Shown here: positions 17,051-27,612 of the stretch, piece after piece
Position numbering within the stretch: position 1 is the first letter of the stretch
Layout of the letters: every line of letters begins with the position of its first letter
Source of the DNA: Bradyrhizobium monzae
GTDB taxonomy: Bacteria; Pseudomonadota; Alphaproteobacteria; Rhizobiales; Xanthobacteraceae
Assembly: GCF_021458635.1 (NCBI RefSeq)
Contig: NZ_JAIRDQ010000001.1
Span: 62,001 to 126,000, forward strand
DNA: 64,000 nt
Direction: 5' to 3'
Notes under the pieces: generated by a model
What the model saw: the letters and a program-made list of their open reading frames with translations, nothing else
Told to the model about the DNA's origin: nothing
Database searches by the model: none
Translations under genes and position numbers: made by a program

Positions 17051-17689
17051 ATGGCGACTATCTTCTTCGATCTCGACGGCACGCTGACCAACCCGAAACC
17101 CGGGATCACCCGCTCCATCCAATACGCCCTGGAGCGGCTGAACCTCGCGGTGCCGAGTGAGGACGAGCTGACCTGGTGCATCGGGCCGCCGCTGCATGCG
17201 AGCCTGAAGAAACTCACCGGAACCGACGCACTGGCCGATCAGGCGCTCTTGCTCTATCGCGAGCGGTTCAGCGATATCGGCCTGTTCGAGAACGAGGCCT
17301 ATGCCGGTATTGTCGACACGCTGACGACGATTGCCGCGAGCCGTCAGCGCATGTTCGTCGCGACCAGCAAGCCCGCTCTCTACGCCACCCGCATCGTCGA
17401 TCATTTTGGACTGAAGCCGTACTTCGAACGCGTGTTCGGCTCCGAGCTTGACGGCACGCGTGTCGACAAGCGCGAGCTGCTGCGCTACGCGCTCGATGAG
17501 ACCAAAGTGGACGCGAACAGTGCCATCATGATCGGCGACCGCAGCCATGACGTGGTCGGCGCCCGAACCAACGGCATGACCGCCATCGGCGTGCTCTATG
17601 GCTATGGCAGCGAAGCCGAACTCAAGGACGCCGGCGCGCATCACATCTGCGCCGTGCATCCGGAGTTGCTCGGCCATTGCGTCACCTAA
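17051..17689 (+). CDS. HAD hydrolase, phosphoglycolate-phosphatase-like
   Basis: 212 residues. HAD motif I is FFDLDGTLTNPKPG at the N terminus (nucleophile and acid aspartates), motif II is FVATSKP, motif III includes KRELLRYAL, and motif IV is MIGDRSHDVVGARTNG. The cap domain lies between motifs I and II, so it is a subfamily IA enzyme like Gph, although the exact substrate is unknown. A GTG at 17036 is an alternative start. Its stop overlaps the stop of the aldoxime dehydratase gene on the other strand. Confidence 0.9.
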   Translation: MATIFFDLDGTLTNPKPGITRSIQYALERLNLAVPSEDELTWCIGPPLHASLKKLTGTDALADQALLLYRERFSDIGLFENEAYAGIVDTLTTIAASRQRMFVATSKPALYATRIVDHFGLKPYFERVFGSELDGTRVDKRELLRYALDETKVDANSAIMIGDRSHDVVGARTNGMTAIGVLYGYGSEAELKDAGAHHICAVHPELLGHCVT

Positions 17690-18726
17690 GCGGCGACCGT
17701 CTCGACCGCCGCAAGCATCCCCGTCTTGGGGTGACAGTTCAGATACTCGAAGAACTGTTCATCGACAGCTGCCACCGTGACCTCGTGATAGAGCCGCAGC
17801 TTGGCTGACGGCCCGAGCGTCGAGAGGTACTTCATCGCCGCACCGAAGATCTTGACGTGCGTCGGATGCGATTCCGCCCAGCGCTCCAGGGCGGCGAGAC
17901 TTTTCCACCAGCTCTGACCGTAAGATTTTTCACTCGCCTTGCCATCGGGCGAGAGCACTTGCATGTAGCGGTTGGCATAGCAGCCGATCGCGAGACCGTC
18001 GTCGCGCAAGAAATCCATACCCTCGCGGAGCACCGGCTCGACGTCGTCGAGATAGAGCTTGCGCTCGGACGCCTCGGTATCGCTCCAGTCCTGCCCGGAG
18101 CGGATCAGACAGAGATTGTCGTTCGCCTTCACACGCAGCCGCGCACCATCACGGATCACTTCCGGATTGCCGCCCGGCGACATTGGGTCGGTCTGCGACA
18201 GCGGAATGCGATCGCGCATGCCGCCCCAATAGGCATGCTCTTGTACCTCGCCGCTCATGCCGTCGGCGATCACGGCAACACCCTCGGGCCTGCCGAGCGA
18301 AGAGAACAGCGTCTCATGCCGCGCCACCGTAGGACGCAGCACCTCGATGAAGGTGCCGATGCCGTTGCGCTGCTTTCCGGTCCACGCCTCGCGTGCCGGC
18401 GCAAACCAGCCGTCGAACCGCCCGATGTCGTCCCAATAGGCGACCGAGACAATGTTCGCGTGGCCGGCCTGGTCGACATAGTGCGCGCGGTCCCAATGCG
18501 AGGGACCACCTTCGCCGACGAACAGCCCGGCGATGTCCGCGAGCGCTTCCGTCGCAGCCGCCGGGGTCGCTCCACGATACTGCACGCCGAAATAAGCCAT
18601 CACGACGCGGCTCACGACGGGCTTGTAACGCGCCACGAACGATGGATATGGCGGCTGGTAATCGTCCGGCACGCGCTTGTGGCGTGTGCGCTCGGTTTCG
18701 AGATGCATGGGAATTGCGGATTCCAT
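17686..18726 (-). CDS. oxd: Aldoxime dehydratase (haem enzyme, phenylacetaldoxime type)
   Basis: 346 residues, the usual size for aldoxime dehydratases (about 350). The enzyme converts R-CH=NOH to R-CN in a haem pocket. Family blocks are KPVVSRVVMAYFGVQYRG, SHWDRAHYVDQAGHANIVSV, GEVQEHAYWGGMRDRIP, and the C-terminal LRLYHEVTVAAVDEQ. H314 in that block is the likely distal catalytic histidine, and a histidine in the ESHPTH segment (287 or 290) the likely proximal haem ligand. It lies immediately downstream of a nitrilase (27-bp gap), completing an aldoxime-to-acid pathway. Confidence 0.93.
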   Translation of the reverse strand: MESAIPMHLETERTRHKRVPDDYQPPYPSFVARYKPVVSRVVMAYFGVQYRGATPAAATEALADIAGLFVGEGGPSHWDRAHYVDQAGHANIVSVAYWDDIGRFDGWFAPAREAWTGKQRNGIGTFIEVLRPTVARHETLFSSLGRPEGVAVIADGMSGEVQEHAYWGGMRDRIPLSQTDPMSPGGNPEVIRDGARLRVKANDNLCLIRSGQDWSDTEASERKLYLDDVEPVLREGMDFLRDDGLAIGCYANRYMQVLSPDGKASEKSYGQSWWKSLAALERWAESHPTHVKIFGAAMKYLSTLGPSAKLRLYHEVTVAAVDEQFFEYLNCHPKTGMLAAVETVAA

Positions 18727-18753
18727 GATCGTGCCTCTCCTTGATCGCAGCGA

Positions 18754-19770
18754 TCAACTGGCTGCCGCGTTGATGTCTGTGGGCTCAATGGTATCCACCG
18801 GCAGCGCGAACTGCTCGACGCGCTTGTACGGCTTCTTGTTGAGCAGCAGCCGCGTGACGTCGGGCCGCGAATAGTGCCCGGCTGGATCGGCGGCGTTCTT
18901 GGCCACGCCGATGGCGCCAAGGTCGATCTCCGCGATCAGCAGCCCCTCCTGGTCTGGCGCCAGCCTGTCGCCGATCTGGCTGCCGTCGGGACCGTAGATC
19001 GCGGCAAAGCCGCCGCCCACATGCAGCAGCGCGTTCTTGTCCGGCCGGTCGCAGAGTTCGTCGATCATCGCCTGCGATACCGTCGCGCAAGGTGCGAGCA
19101 CGAAGCAGGAGCCCTCCACCGCATAGACGCGCGAGGCGGCGTTGTTGACCTCGGCGCCGAGCGCCGGCGCAAAGGGGTCGTACAGCGAAAAGCTCGGCCA
19201 GGCCGCCACATGCACCTGCTCGTTCTGAGCGTACATCGCGTATTTCGACAGCGGCTGGAGATGCTCCCAGCAGCACAGCGCGCCGATGCGGCCGATGTCG
19301 GCGCGCGCATGCACCGCAAGATCGCTGCCGTCGCCCTCGCCATAGACGGTGCGCTCGGCATGGGTCGGCCGCAGCTTGCGGCGTTTTGCAATTGTCTCGC
19401 CATCCGGCCCGATCAGCCATTGCGCCAGATAGAGGCTGCCGCCATCGCGCTCGGACAACCCGAACACGGCCGTAAGCTTCGCTTTCCGCACCGCATCTCG
19501 CAACTTCTCGGCCTGCGGGTTGTCGTAAGAGAGCGAATTATCAAAGTAGCGCTGCACGAAGCCGCGACCGATTGCCCAGGCCGGCGAGTCCATCCAGATA
19601 TGCCAGGGGTAACCGGGGATGAAGGCTTCCGGGAAGGCGATCAGCTTGGCGCCCTTCTCCGCCGCGTCCCTAATCAGCGCGATCGACTTGTCGATCGAGG
19701 CGTCGAGGTCGAGCCAGGCGGGTGCCGCCTGCACCACCGCGACCTTGTATTTCGGATGTTCGATGCCCAT
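18754..19770 (-). CDS. nit: Nitrilase
   Basis: 338 residues with the complete nitrilase triad: E48 (AFPEAFIPGYP), K132 (RRKLRPTHAE) and C167 (GALCCWEHLQPL). It should hydrolyse nitriles to carboxylic acids and ammonia. The ATG at 19768-19770 follows GGAGGCGGCA, a strong ribosome site, and is preferred to upstream in-frame ATGs. It is the first gene of a two-gene unit with aldoxime dehydratase and is divergent from an AraC-type regulator, matching known aldoxime-nitrile clusters. The substrate range cannot be read, but aliphatic or arylaceto-nitriles fit the pairing. Confidence 0.95.
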   Translation of the reverse strand: MGIEHPKYKVAVVQAAPAWLDLDASIDKSIALIRDAAEKGAKLIAFPEAFIPGYPWHIWMDSPAWAIGRGFVQRYFDNSLSYDNPQAEKLRDAVRKAKLTAVFGLSERDGGSLYLAQWLIGPDGETIAKRRKLRPTHAERTVYGEGDGSDLAVHARADIGRIGALCCWEHLQPLSKYAMYAQNEQVHVAAWPSFSLYDPFAPALGAEVNNAASRVYAVEGSCFVLAPCATVSQAMIDELCDRPDKNALLHVGGGFAAIYGPDGSQIGDRLAPDQEGLLIAEIDLGAIGVAKNAADPAGHYSRPDVTRLLLNKKPYKRVEQFALPVDTIEPTDINAAAS

Positions 19771-19859
19771 TGCCGCCTCCATTGCCGGTTGATCGGAGAC
19801 CACGTCCGATGCAGTCTATTGGGCCAAACCGGGCGGCCGCGCGCTCGACCGCGACGGAA

Positions 19860-19889
19860 CAAAAACTCGACTGGCAAAAACTCGACTGG
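19860..19889. promoter_or_regulatory. Perfect 15-bp tandem direct repeat, AraC-type operator candidate
   Basis: CAAAAACTCGACTGG occurs twice with no gap (19860-19874 and 19875-19889). It lies 90 bp upstream of the nitrilase start and 92 bp upstream of the AraC-type gene, in their shared control region. AraC/XylS proteins typically bind direct repeats near the target promoter. The link is by position; binding is inference. Confidence 0.75.
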
Positions 19890-19981
19890 AAGGATCGCCG
19901 CCCCGGTACGGAACTTGCCTGCGGTCAGGCCGGATCTGCGCCACCATGCGGTTTAGCTGGATGTGAAAGGGAGGCCTGCCG

Positions 19982-20938
19982 ATGACAATCCAGTTCACGA
20001 CAGACGGCAGCCCCGGCTACCGGCGGCTCGCCCTCTGGCAGGACATCGTCTGCGACGTCTTCGTCGGGCTCGACTGCAAATCGGACCTCGGCAGTGCCTT
20101 TCACGGCTCGGTGACCCAAGCCGCACTCGGCAAAGCCGTCTGCTCCGAGGTGTGCTCCGACCGCCAGCACGTTTTCCGCACGCCGTCGCGTATCGCGCGC
20201 TCGGATCAGGATTATGTTCTCGTTGCGCTCGGCCATCACGGCGATGGCGGCGTGGTGCAGGATGGCCGGGAGACCGTGATTCATCCCGGCGAGTTCGCGC
20301 TCTACGATACCACGCGTCCCTATGAGCTGAAGTTCAAGGACACGTTCTCCCAGACCATCTTCAAGGTGCCCCGCGAGATGTTGCAGCGCCGGCTCGGCCG
20401 CACCGAGACGCTCACGGCGATTGCCTTCGGGGCCGATGTCCCGCTCGAGCGGCTCGCCTATGATTTCATCTTCCGCCTCTGCCAAAGCGCGGACCGGCTC
20501 GCGCCCAACAGCGCCGCCGCCCTGTCCGAGCAGGCCGTCGACCTGCTCGCCATGGCGCTGAGCGAACGGCTCGGCGGGGCGTCGCTGCCGTCCTCGACCC
20601 ATCGCTCCGCCCTGCTCTACCGGCTCAAGGCATATATCCGCACACGCCTCGCCGACCCCGACCTCTCGTTAGCCGAGACCGCCGCCGCGCTCGGCATCTC
20701 GTCGCGCTACGTCAACGATCTCCTCGCCGACGAGGACACCTCGTTCCAGCGCCATGTGCTTGCCGAGCGTCTCGCTCAGTGCAAGCGCGACCTCGCCTCG
20801 CCCGTGCTCGCCCAGCGCCACATCAGCGAGATTGCGTTTGCCTGGGGCTTTAACGATCTCTCGCATTTCGGCCGCGTCTTCCGCGAGCATTTCGGAATGT
20901 CGCCACGCGACTTCAGGCAGAGCCAGTCACGACACTGA
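19982..20938 (+). CDS. AraC/XylS-family regulator of the aldoxime-nitrile genes
   Basis: 318 residues: an N-terminal AraC-binding-like sensor domain (about 1-190, with HPGEFALYDTTRPYELKF) and a C-terminal double helix-turn-helix (about 215-318). The latter contains SLAETAAALGISSRYVNDLL, then ISEIAFAWGFNDLSHFGRVF and FREHFGMSPRDFRQ. This architecture matches NitR/OxdR-like activators that induce nitrile or aldoxime degradation. It is divergent from the nitrilase-aldoxime dehydratase pair. Inducer identity is unknown. After it, 20939-21394 holds only one doubtful small frame. Confidence 0.93.
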   Translation: MTIQFTTDGSPGYRRLALWQDIVCDVFVGLDCKSDLGSAFHGSVTQAALGKAVCSEVCSDRQHVFRTPSRIARSDQDYVLVALGHHGDGGVVQDGRETVIHPGEFALYDTTRPYELKFKDTFSQTIFKVPREMLQRRLGRTETLTAIAFGADVPLERLAYDFIFRLCQSADRLAPNSAAALSEQAVDLLAMALSERLGGASLPSSTHRSALLYRLKAYIRTRLADPDLSLAETAAALGISSRYVNDLLADEDTSFQRHVLAERLAQCKRDLASPVLAQRHISEIAFAWGFNDLSHFGRVFREHFGMSPRDFRQSQSRH

Positions 20939-21041
20939 AAGCCGTTCCGGTCAGCCATCATCGCGAGCCTTCGCCTCCGGCGAAGGCAATGCTCGCCAAT
21001 TCCAGATTGCCAGGTCTTGCGGTCTGCCTCAGGCTGCCGCG

Positions 21042-21279
21042 TATGAGGTCTCGCGCGACAATAAGCGGATCGGAACTGCTGCTGGGTGTGATCGCGATCC
21101 GGCTCGCGGTGCTGGTCCTGGTCGGCTGGGGCTTGACGCTCCTGCCTCGGCAGGCACGTGACAGCGAACCTGCCTGCGTCGCCTCGTCCGCCGAGGGGAT
21201 TGAAGCGCAACCTGCCGCGAAGACGGTCGGTTCGCGCGTCGCAGATGCGATATTCGATGACATGCGTCTGCACGACTAG
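21042..21279 (+). CDS. Possible small single-pass membrane protein
   Basis: A 78-residue frame starting MRSRATISGSELLLGVIAI, with one hydrophobic helix (LLLGVIAIRLAVLVLVGWGL) and a polar tail. Codon third positions are moderately GC-rich, but no ribosome site precedes the ATG and I know no homologue. It may simply be an open frame in a 455-bp gap between the AraC-type gene and the aldo/keto reductase gene. Confidence 0.35.
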
Positions 21280-21394
21280 GCCATTTTCCGAGCAAGGCGG
21301 GTATGTCAGCGTGCAATAGGACAACGGGCCTGCTTGCATTACGATCTGCCTTCAAGGCCGCGCCAACCAATCAGCGGCCGTGAGGAGCAGTTCG

Positions 21395-22420
21395 ATGGAA
21401 TACCGACGCTTGGGCCGGTCCGGCCTCATGGTACCCGCTTTGAGCCTTGGCACGGGCACGTTCGGCGGCGTCGGCCGTCTCGCGGCTTGGGGGACGACCG
21501 ACGCCACGGAAGCGCGGCGTCTTCTGGACATTTGTCTCGAGGCCGGCGTGTCGATGTTCGACACCGCCGACGTCTATTCGCTCGGTGAATCCGAGCGGGT
21601 TCTCGGTGAAGCCATCAAGGGCCGCCGCGACAAGGTGCTGGTCTCGACCAAGGCCACCTTCCGCCTTGGCGACGGCGCCAACGACATCGGCTCGTCACGC
21701 CAGCATCTGCTCGCGGCCATCGACGCTTCGCTGAGCCGGCTCGGCACCGACTATATTGACCTGTTCCAGCTTCATGGCTTCGACGCAATGACGCCGCCGG
21801 AAGAAGTGCTGAGCACCCTCGACGTGCTCGTCCGCGCCGGCAAGATCCGCTATGTCGGCGTCTCGAATTTCTCGGGCTGGCACCTGATGAAGTCGCTTGG
21901 CGTTGCCGACAAGCACGGTTTCCCGCGCTACGTCGCCAACCAGACCTACTATTCGCTGGTCGGGCGCGACTATGAGTGGGAGCTGATGCCACTCGGTCTC
22001 GATCAGGGGCTTGGCGCCGTGGTCTGGTCACCGCTCGGGTGGGGCCGCCTCACCGGAAAGATTCGCCGCGGCCAGCCGAAACCTGAAGTGAGCCGCCTGC
22101 CCCAGACCGCCGATTTCGGGCCGCCCGTGCCGGACGAGCACGTCTATCGCGTCGTCGAGGCCATCGACGAGGTCGCCAAGGAGACCGGCAAGAGCGTCTC
22201 CCAGATCGCGCTCAACTGGCTGCTGCAGCGCCCGACCGTTTCGACGCTGATCATCGGCGCGCGCAACGAGGGGCAGCTGCGCGAAAACCTCGGCGCGGTC
22301 GGATGGTCACTGACCAAGGATCAGATCGCGAAGCTCGACGCGGCAAGCAAGGTGACCTTGCCCTATCCGTACTGGCACCAACGGGGCACCTTCTCCGACC
22401 GCAATCCGCCGCCGGTGTAG
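21395..22420 (+). CDS. Aldo/keto reductase
   Basis: 341 residues of the AKR superfamily, closest in feel to the YajO/AKR12-13 type. The catalytic tetrad is D56 (FDTADVYSLGES), Y61, K86 (VLVSTKAT) and H127 (LFQLHGFD). NADPH-binding segments lie near the end (STLIIGARNEGQLRENL). GAGGAG precedes the ATG at 21395. It follows the aldoxime-nitrile regulator on the same strand after a 455-bp gap, so a role with that pathway, such as handling aldehydes, is possible but unproven. Confidence 0.93.
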   Translation: MEYRRLGRSGLMVPALSLGTGTFGGVGRLAAWGTTDATEARRLLDICLEAGVSMFDTADVYSLGESERVLGEAIKGRRDKVLVSTKATFRLGDGANDIGSSRQHLLAAIDASLSRLGTDYIDLFQLHGFDAMTPPEEVLSTLDVLVRAGKIRYVGVSNFSGWHLMKSLGVADKHGFPRYVANQTYYSLVGRDYEWELMPLGLDQGLGAVVWSPLGWGRLTGKIRRGQPKPEVSRLPQTADFGPPVPDEHVYRVVEAIDEVAKETGKSVSQIALNWLLQRPTVSTLIIGARNEGQLRENLGAVGWSLTKDQIAKLDAASKVTLPYPYWHQRGTFSDRNPPPV

Positions 22421-22599
22421 TTGGCTTACCCGCAAGGGCTGGCTTGAGGCTAGCGCGCGAAGGTCTGGCCGATCCATGCCTGGGGCGTCGGGAGACCTGC
22501 TTCCTGCACAGGAACCGCCCGTGCCCTGCCGGGTTGCGATGGACAGCGCAATTTCCTAATCCGGGGATCATCACGGCTCGAATCAAGCACGCCTCCATC

Positions 22600-24021
22600 A
22601 TGTCGTCCGCCCCGATCGAGCACGCCGACGGCCTGCCACAGCCCCAGCGCAATCAGGCGATCCTGACCATTGCGCTCGGCATCCTCATGGCCGTCGTCGA
22701 CAGCGCCATCGCCAATGTCGCGCTGCCGACGATCGCAACCGACCTGAACGCGAGCCCCGCCTTCTCGATCTGGATCGTCAACGGCTACCAGCTCGCGATC
22801 ACGATCTCGCTGCTGCCGCTGGCGTCGCTCGGCGAGATCGTCGGCTATCGGCGCGTCTATCTGGTCGGGCTCGCGCTGTTCACGCTCGCTTCCGCTTTCT
22901 GCGCGCTGGCGCATACGCTGCCGCTGCTGACGATCGCGCGCATCATCCAGGGGTTTGGTGCGGCCGGCATCATGAGCGTCAACTCGGCGCTGGTTCGCTT
23001 CACCTACCCGCGCAACCTGCTCGGCCGCGGCATCGGGCTCAACGCGCTCGTCGTCGCCTTCTCCGCCGCGGTCGGGCCGACGCTTGCCGCCGGCATCCTC
23101 GCCATCGGCAGCTGGCCCTGGCTGTTCGCCATCAACGTTCCGCTCGGCGTGATCACGCTTGTGCTCGGCCTGCGCAGCCTGCCGCACACGACGCCGGCGA
23201 GCCATTCCTTCGACTGGCAGAGCGCGGGGCTCTCGGCGATCACTTTCGGCGTCGGCATCGCCGCGATCGACAGCGTCGGCCACGGCGAGGCGACGATCAC
23301 CTGCCTCGTCCAGTTCGCCGTCGCGATCGTCGCCGGCGCGTTGCTCATCTATCGCGAGACGCACATGAAGTCGCCGCTGCTGCCGGTCGACCTGTTGCGC
23401 ATCCCGGTGTTCGGGCTCTCGATTGCGACCTCGATCGCCTCGTTCTGCGGGCAGATGCTGGCCTTCGTCGCGATCCCCTTCTACCTCCAGAGCCGCTTCG
23501 GCTACTCGGCCGTGCATATGGGCCTCTTGATCACGCCGTGGCCGATTGCAGTGGCGTTCGCCGCTCCGCTGGCTGGTCGCCTGGTCGAGCACTATCCGGC
23601 CGGCCTGCTCGGCGGTATCGGGCTGACGCTGTTCGCCTGTGGCCTCGCCGCGCTCGCCTTCCTGCCCGCCAGCCCGACACCGCTCGACATTATCTGGCGG
23701 ATGGCGCTCGCCGGCGCCGGCTTCGGCCTGTTCCAGACCCCCAACAACCGCACCATGATCGCCGCCGCTCCGCGCGAGCGCTCCGGCGGCGCCAGCGGCA
23801 TGCTGGGCACGGCACGGCTGCTCGGCCAGACCACCGGAGCTGCGCTGGTCGCGCTGTTCCTCGGCCGTTATCCGGTCGAGGGAACCCGGATCGCGCTTCT
23901 CACGGGCGTTGGATTTGCCATGTGCGGCGCGATGCTGAGCATGCTGCGGCTGTCGCCCGCAGGTGCGCGCGGCGCCGAGCACGTCCGCGTGCAGGACGAT
24001 CAGCGCCTGCGGGGCGAATAA
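22600..24021 (+). CDS. MFS drug-efflux transporter, DHA2 (EmrB/QacA) type
   Basis: 473 residues with 14 likely helices. DHA2 motifs are visible: ILMAVVDSAIANVALPTIATDL in helix 1, WIVNGYQLAI in helix 2, and GRGIGLNALVVAFSAAVGPTLA around helix 5. It should export drugs or toxic organic compounds by proton antiport. The ATG at 22600-22602 is chosen because the open frame upstream (back to 22303) overlaps the reductase gene and is unlike protein. No emrA-like adaptor is nearby. It ends at a terminator shared with clpA. Confidence 0.92.
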   Translation: MSSAPIEHADGLPQPQRNQAILTIALGILMAVVDSAIANVALPTIATDLNASPAFSIWIVNGYQLAITISLLPLASLGEIVGYRRVYLVGLALFTLASAFCALAHTLPLLTIARIIQGFGAAGIMSVNSALVRFTYPRNLLGRGIGLNALVVAFSAAVGPTLAAGILAIGSWPWLFAINVPLGVITLVLGLRSLPHTTPASHSFDWQSAGLSAITFGVGIAAIDSVGHGEATITCLVQFAVAIVAGALLIYRETHMKSPLLPVDLLRIPVFGLSIATSIASFCGQMLAFVAIPFYLQSRFGYSAVHMGLLITPWPIAVAFAAPLAGRLVEHYPAGLLGGIGLTLFACGLAALAFLPASPTPLDIIWRMALAGAGFGLFQTPNNRTMIAAAPRERSGGASGMLGTARLLGQTTGAALVALFLGRYPVEGTRIALLTGVGFAMCGAMLSMLRLSPAGARGAEHVRVQDDQRLRGE

Positions 24022-24053
24022 CAGGCATCCCTACAGCGACGGCAACGCAAGCA

Positions 24054-24081
24054 AAAAGGCCGGCTCTTCAGCCGGCCTTTT
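24054..24081. terminator. Bidirectional intrinsic terminator between MFS gene and clpA
   Basis: AAAAGGCCGGCT and AGCCGGCCTTTT form a perfect 12-bp stem with a CTTC loop, with an A-tract on one side and a T-tract on the other. It lies between the stops of two convergent genes and can serve both. Confidence 0.9.
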
Positions 24082-24099
24082 CGATTCATGATGCCCTGA

Positions 24100-26508
<2,409 letters not shown>

Positions 26509-26796
26509 TCGCGTCCTCTATGGCCCCCACCATCATGATCGCCATCGCCCGGTCAGGCAACAACAACCTTTGTCACATATAGTTATACAAGACTGCGGCA
26601 AAAGACCGGTTCCGCGACTCGATGGGCATTACGCGCCCACCGCATTCTCGATGCAAAACCCGTTCCGATTTGGGCAAAACTACCCATTTGGGCAGGATTG
26701 GCGACGGTGCTGATTTTCGCCGGATCATGCAGCGGTATGCGGTGACATCACACACCGCACGAAAAGAACCGATCTAAAGAACTGGGACTCGCGCGA

Positions 26797-27129
26797 TTAC
26801 TTCTTTTCCATCACGCATTGCAGCGGGTGCTGGTGCTTGCGGGCGAAATCCATCACCTGCGTCACCTTGGTCTCGGCAATCTCGTAGGTGAAGACGCCGC
26901 ACTCGCCGATCCCGTGATGATGGACGTGCAGCATGATCTTGGTCGCGGCCTCGACGTCCTTCTGGAAGAACTTCTCCAGCACATGGACGACGAACTCCAT
27001 CGGCGTGTAGTCGTCGTTGAGGATCAGCACGCGATAGAGGTTGGGCCGCTTGGTCTTGGGTTTGACCTTGGTGATGACGGACGTGTTCGGACCCGCCGGG
27101 CCATTGGAACGGTTCTCATCGTTGCTCAT
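26797..27129 (-). CDS. clpS: ClpS, adaptor of ClpAP (N-end rule)
   Basis: 110 residues from the chosen ATG at 27129 ([20 protein letters not shown]); an in-frame ATG at 27189 would add 20 residues without homology. The ClpS core holds the [19 protein letters not shown] block, where N, D and D plus a downstream HxxH bind N-degron residues. The [21 protein letters not shown] segment follows. It delivers N-degron proteins to ClpA. Upstream lies a symmetric EcfG-type promoter whose minus-strand arm reads towards this gene, leaving a long leader of 300 bases or more. Confidence 0.93.
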   Translation of the reverse strand: MSNDENRSNGPAGPNTSVITKVKPKTKRPNLYRVLILNDDYTPMEFVVHVLEKFFQKDVEAATKIMLHVHHHGIGECGVFTYEIAETKVTQVMDFARKHQHPLQCVMEKK

Positions 27130-27436
27130 CCGGGGAGCGTGGGCGGCGGCGGCGCCGGACAGGTCTCGTCTGGAAGTCAGTTGCGGCATGGCTCAGGCGT
27201 TCAAATTCCCCACGGAAGCGTATGACGGTTCACCGCGCGGCCCCGCAGTCGAGAGCCTAGCGCCGGCGCACCGCCTTATTGGATCGCCGCTTCCAACCGG
27301 TTCCGGTCGAAGCCGGGTCGGTCGCAGGGAATATGGGCCCGCCCCCGGCTCGCCGCAAGCGTGCGCAGGTCCAGCCGATACGGCCGCGTCGGTCCCGATT
27401 CCCAGCCCGGCGATCCTGACCAAGGTTAATCAATCC

Positions 27437-27464
27437 GGAACGATTTGACAAAACAATCCGTTCC
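27437..27464. promoter_or_regulatory. Symmetric bidirectional EcfG-type promoter (general stress)
   Basis: The plus strand reads GGAAC (27437-27441), 17 bases, CGTT (27459-27462). Because the outer bases are GGAACG and CGTTCC, the minus strand also reads GGAAC, 17 bases, CGTT. Both match the published alphaproteobacterial EcfG consensus (GGAAC-N16/17-CGTT). The region between clpS and the Tad-like operon (27130-27612) is otherwise free of genes. It can drive clpS leftwards and the Tad-like genes rightwards. Confidence 0.7.
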
Positions 27465-27612
27465 TCGGTTTCACCTCCTTAACCAAAAACGCTTCGGCAA
27501 AGGGGACGCGACCTTTTGCGCGCCTCCAACTCCGGTTTTGTACGGTCGAGTTTACCTGATATTCAATCGCGCTCCCTGAAATGAGGCAAAGCCAGAGATT
27601 TCGGGGAACGTC

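Noticed and set aside
18754..19770. Nitrilase as a nitrile hydratase or amidase
   Set aside because: The E-K-C triad with CCWEH and the FPEAFIPGYP segment are those of nitrilases; there are no metal-binding hydratase subunits nearby.
22450..23982. Long minus-strand open frame opposite the drug-efflux gene
   Set aside because: It is rich in R, E, D and Q with no recognisable domain, as expected for the complement of a GC-rich membrane-protein gene; the plus-strand gene has clear MFS motifs.
27190..27436. Coding frame between clpS and the EcfG-type promoter
   Set aside because: The short frames on both strands have poor codon use and no ribosome site; the space is better read as leader and control DNA.
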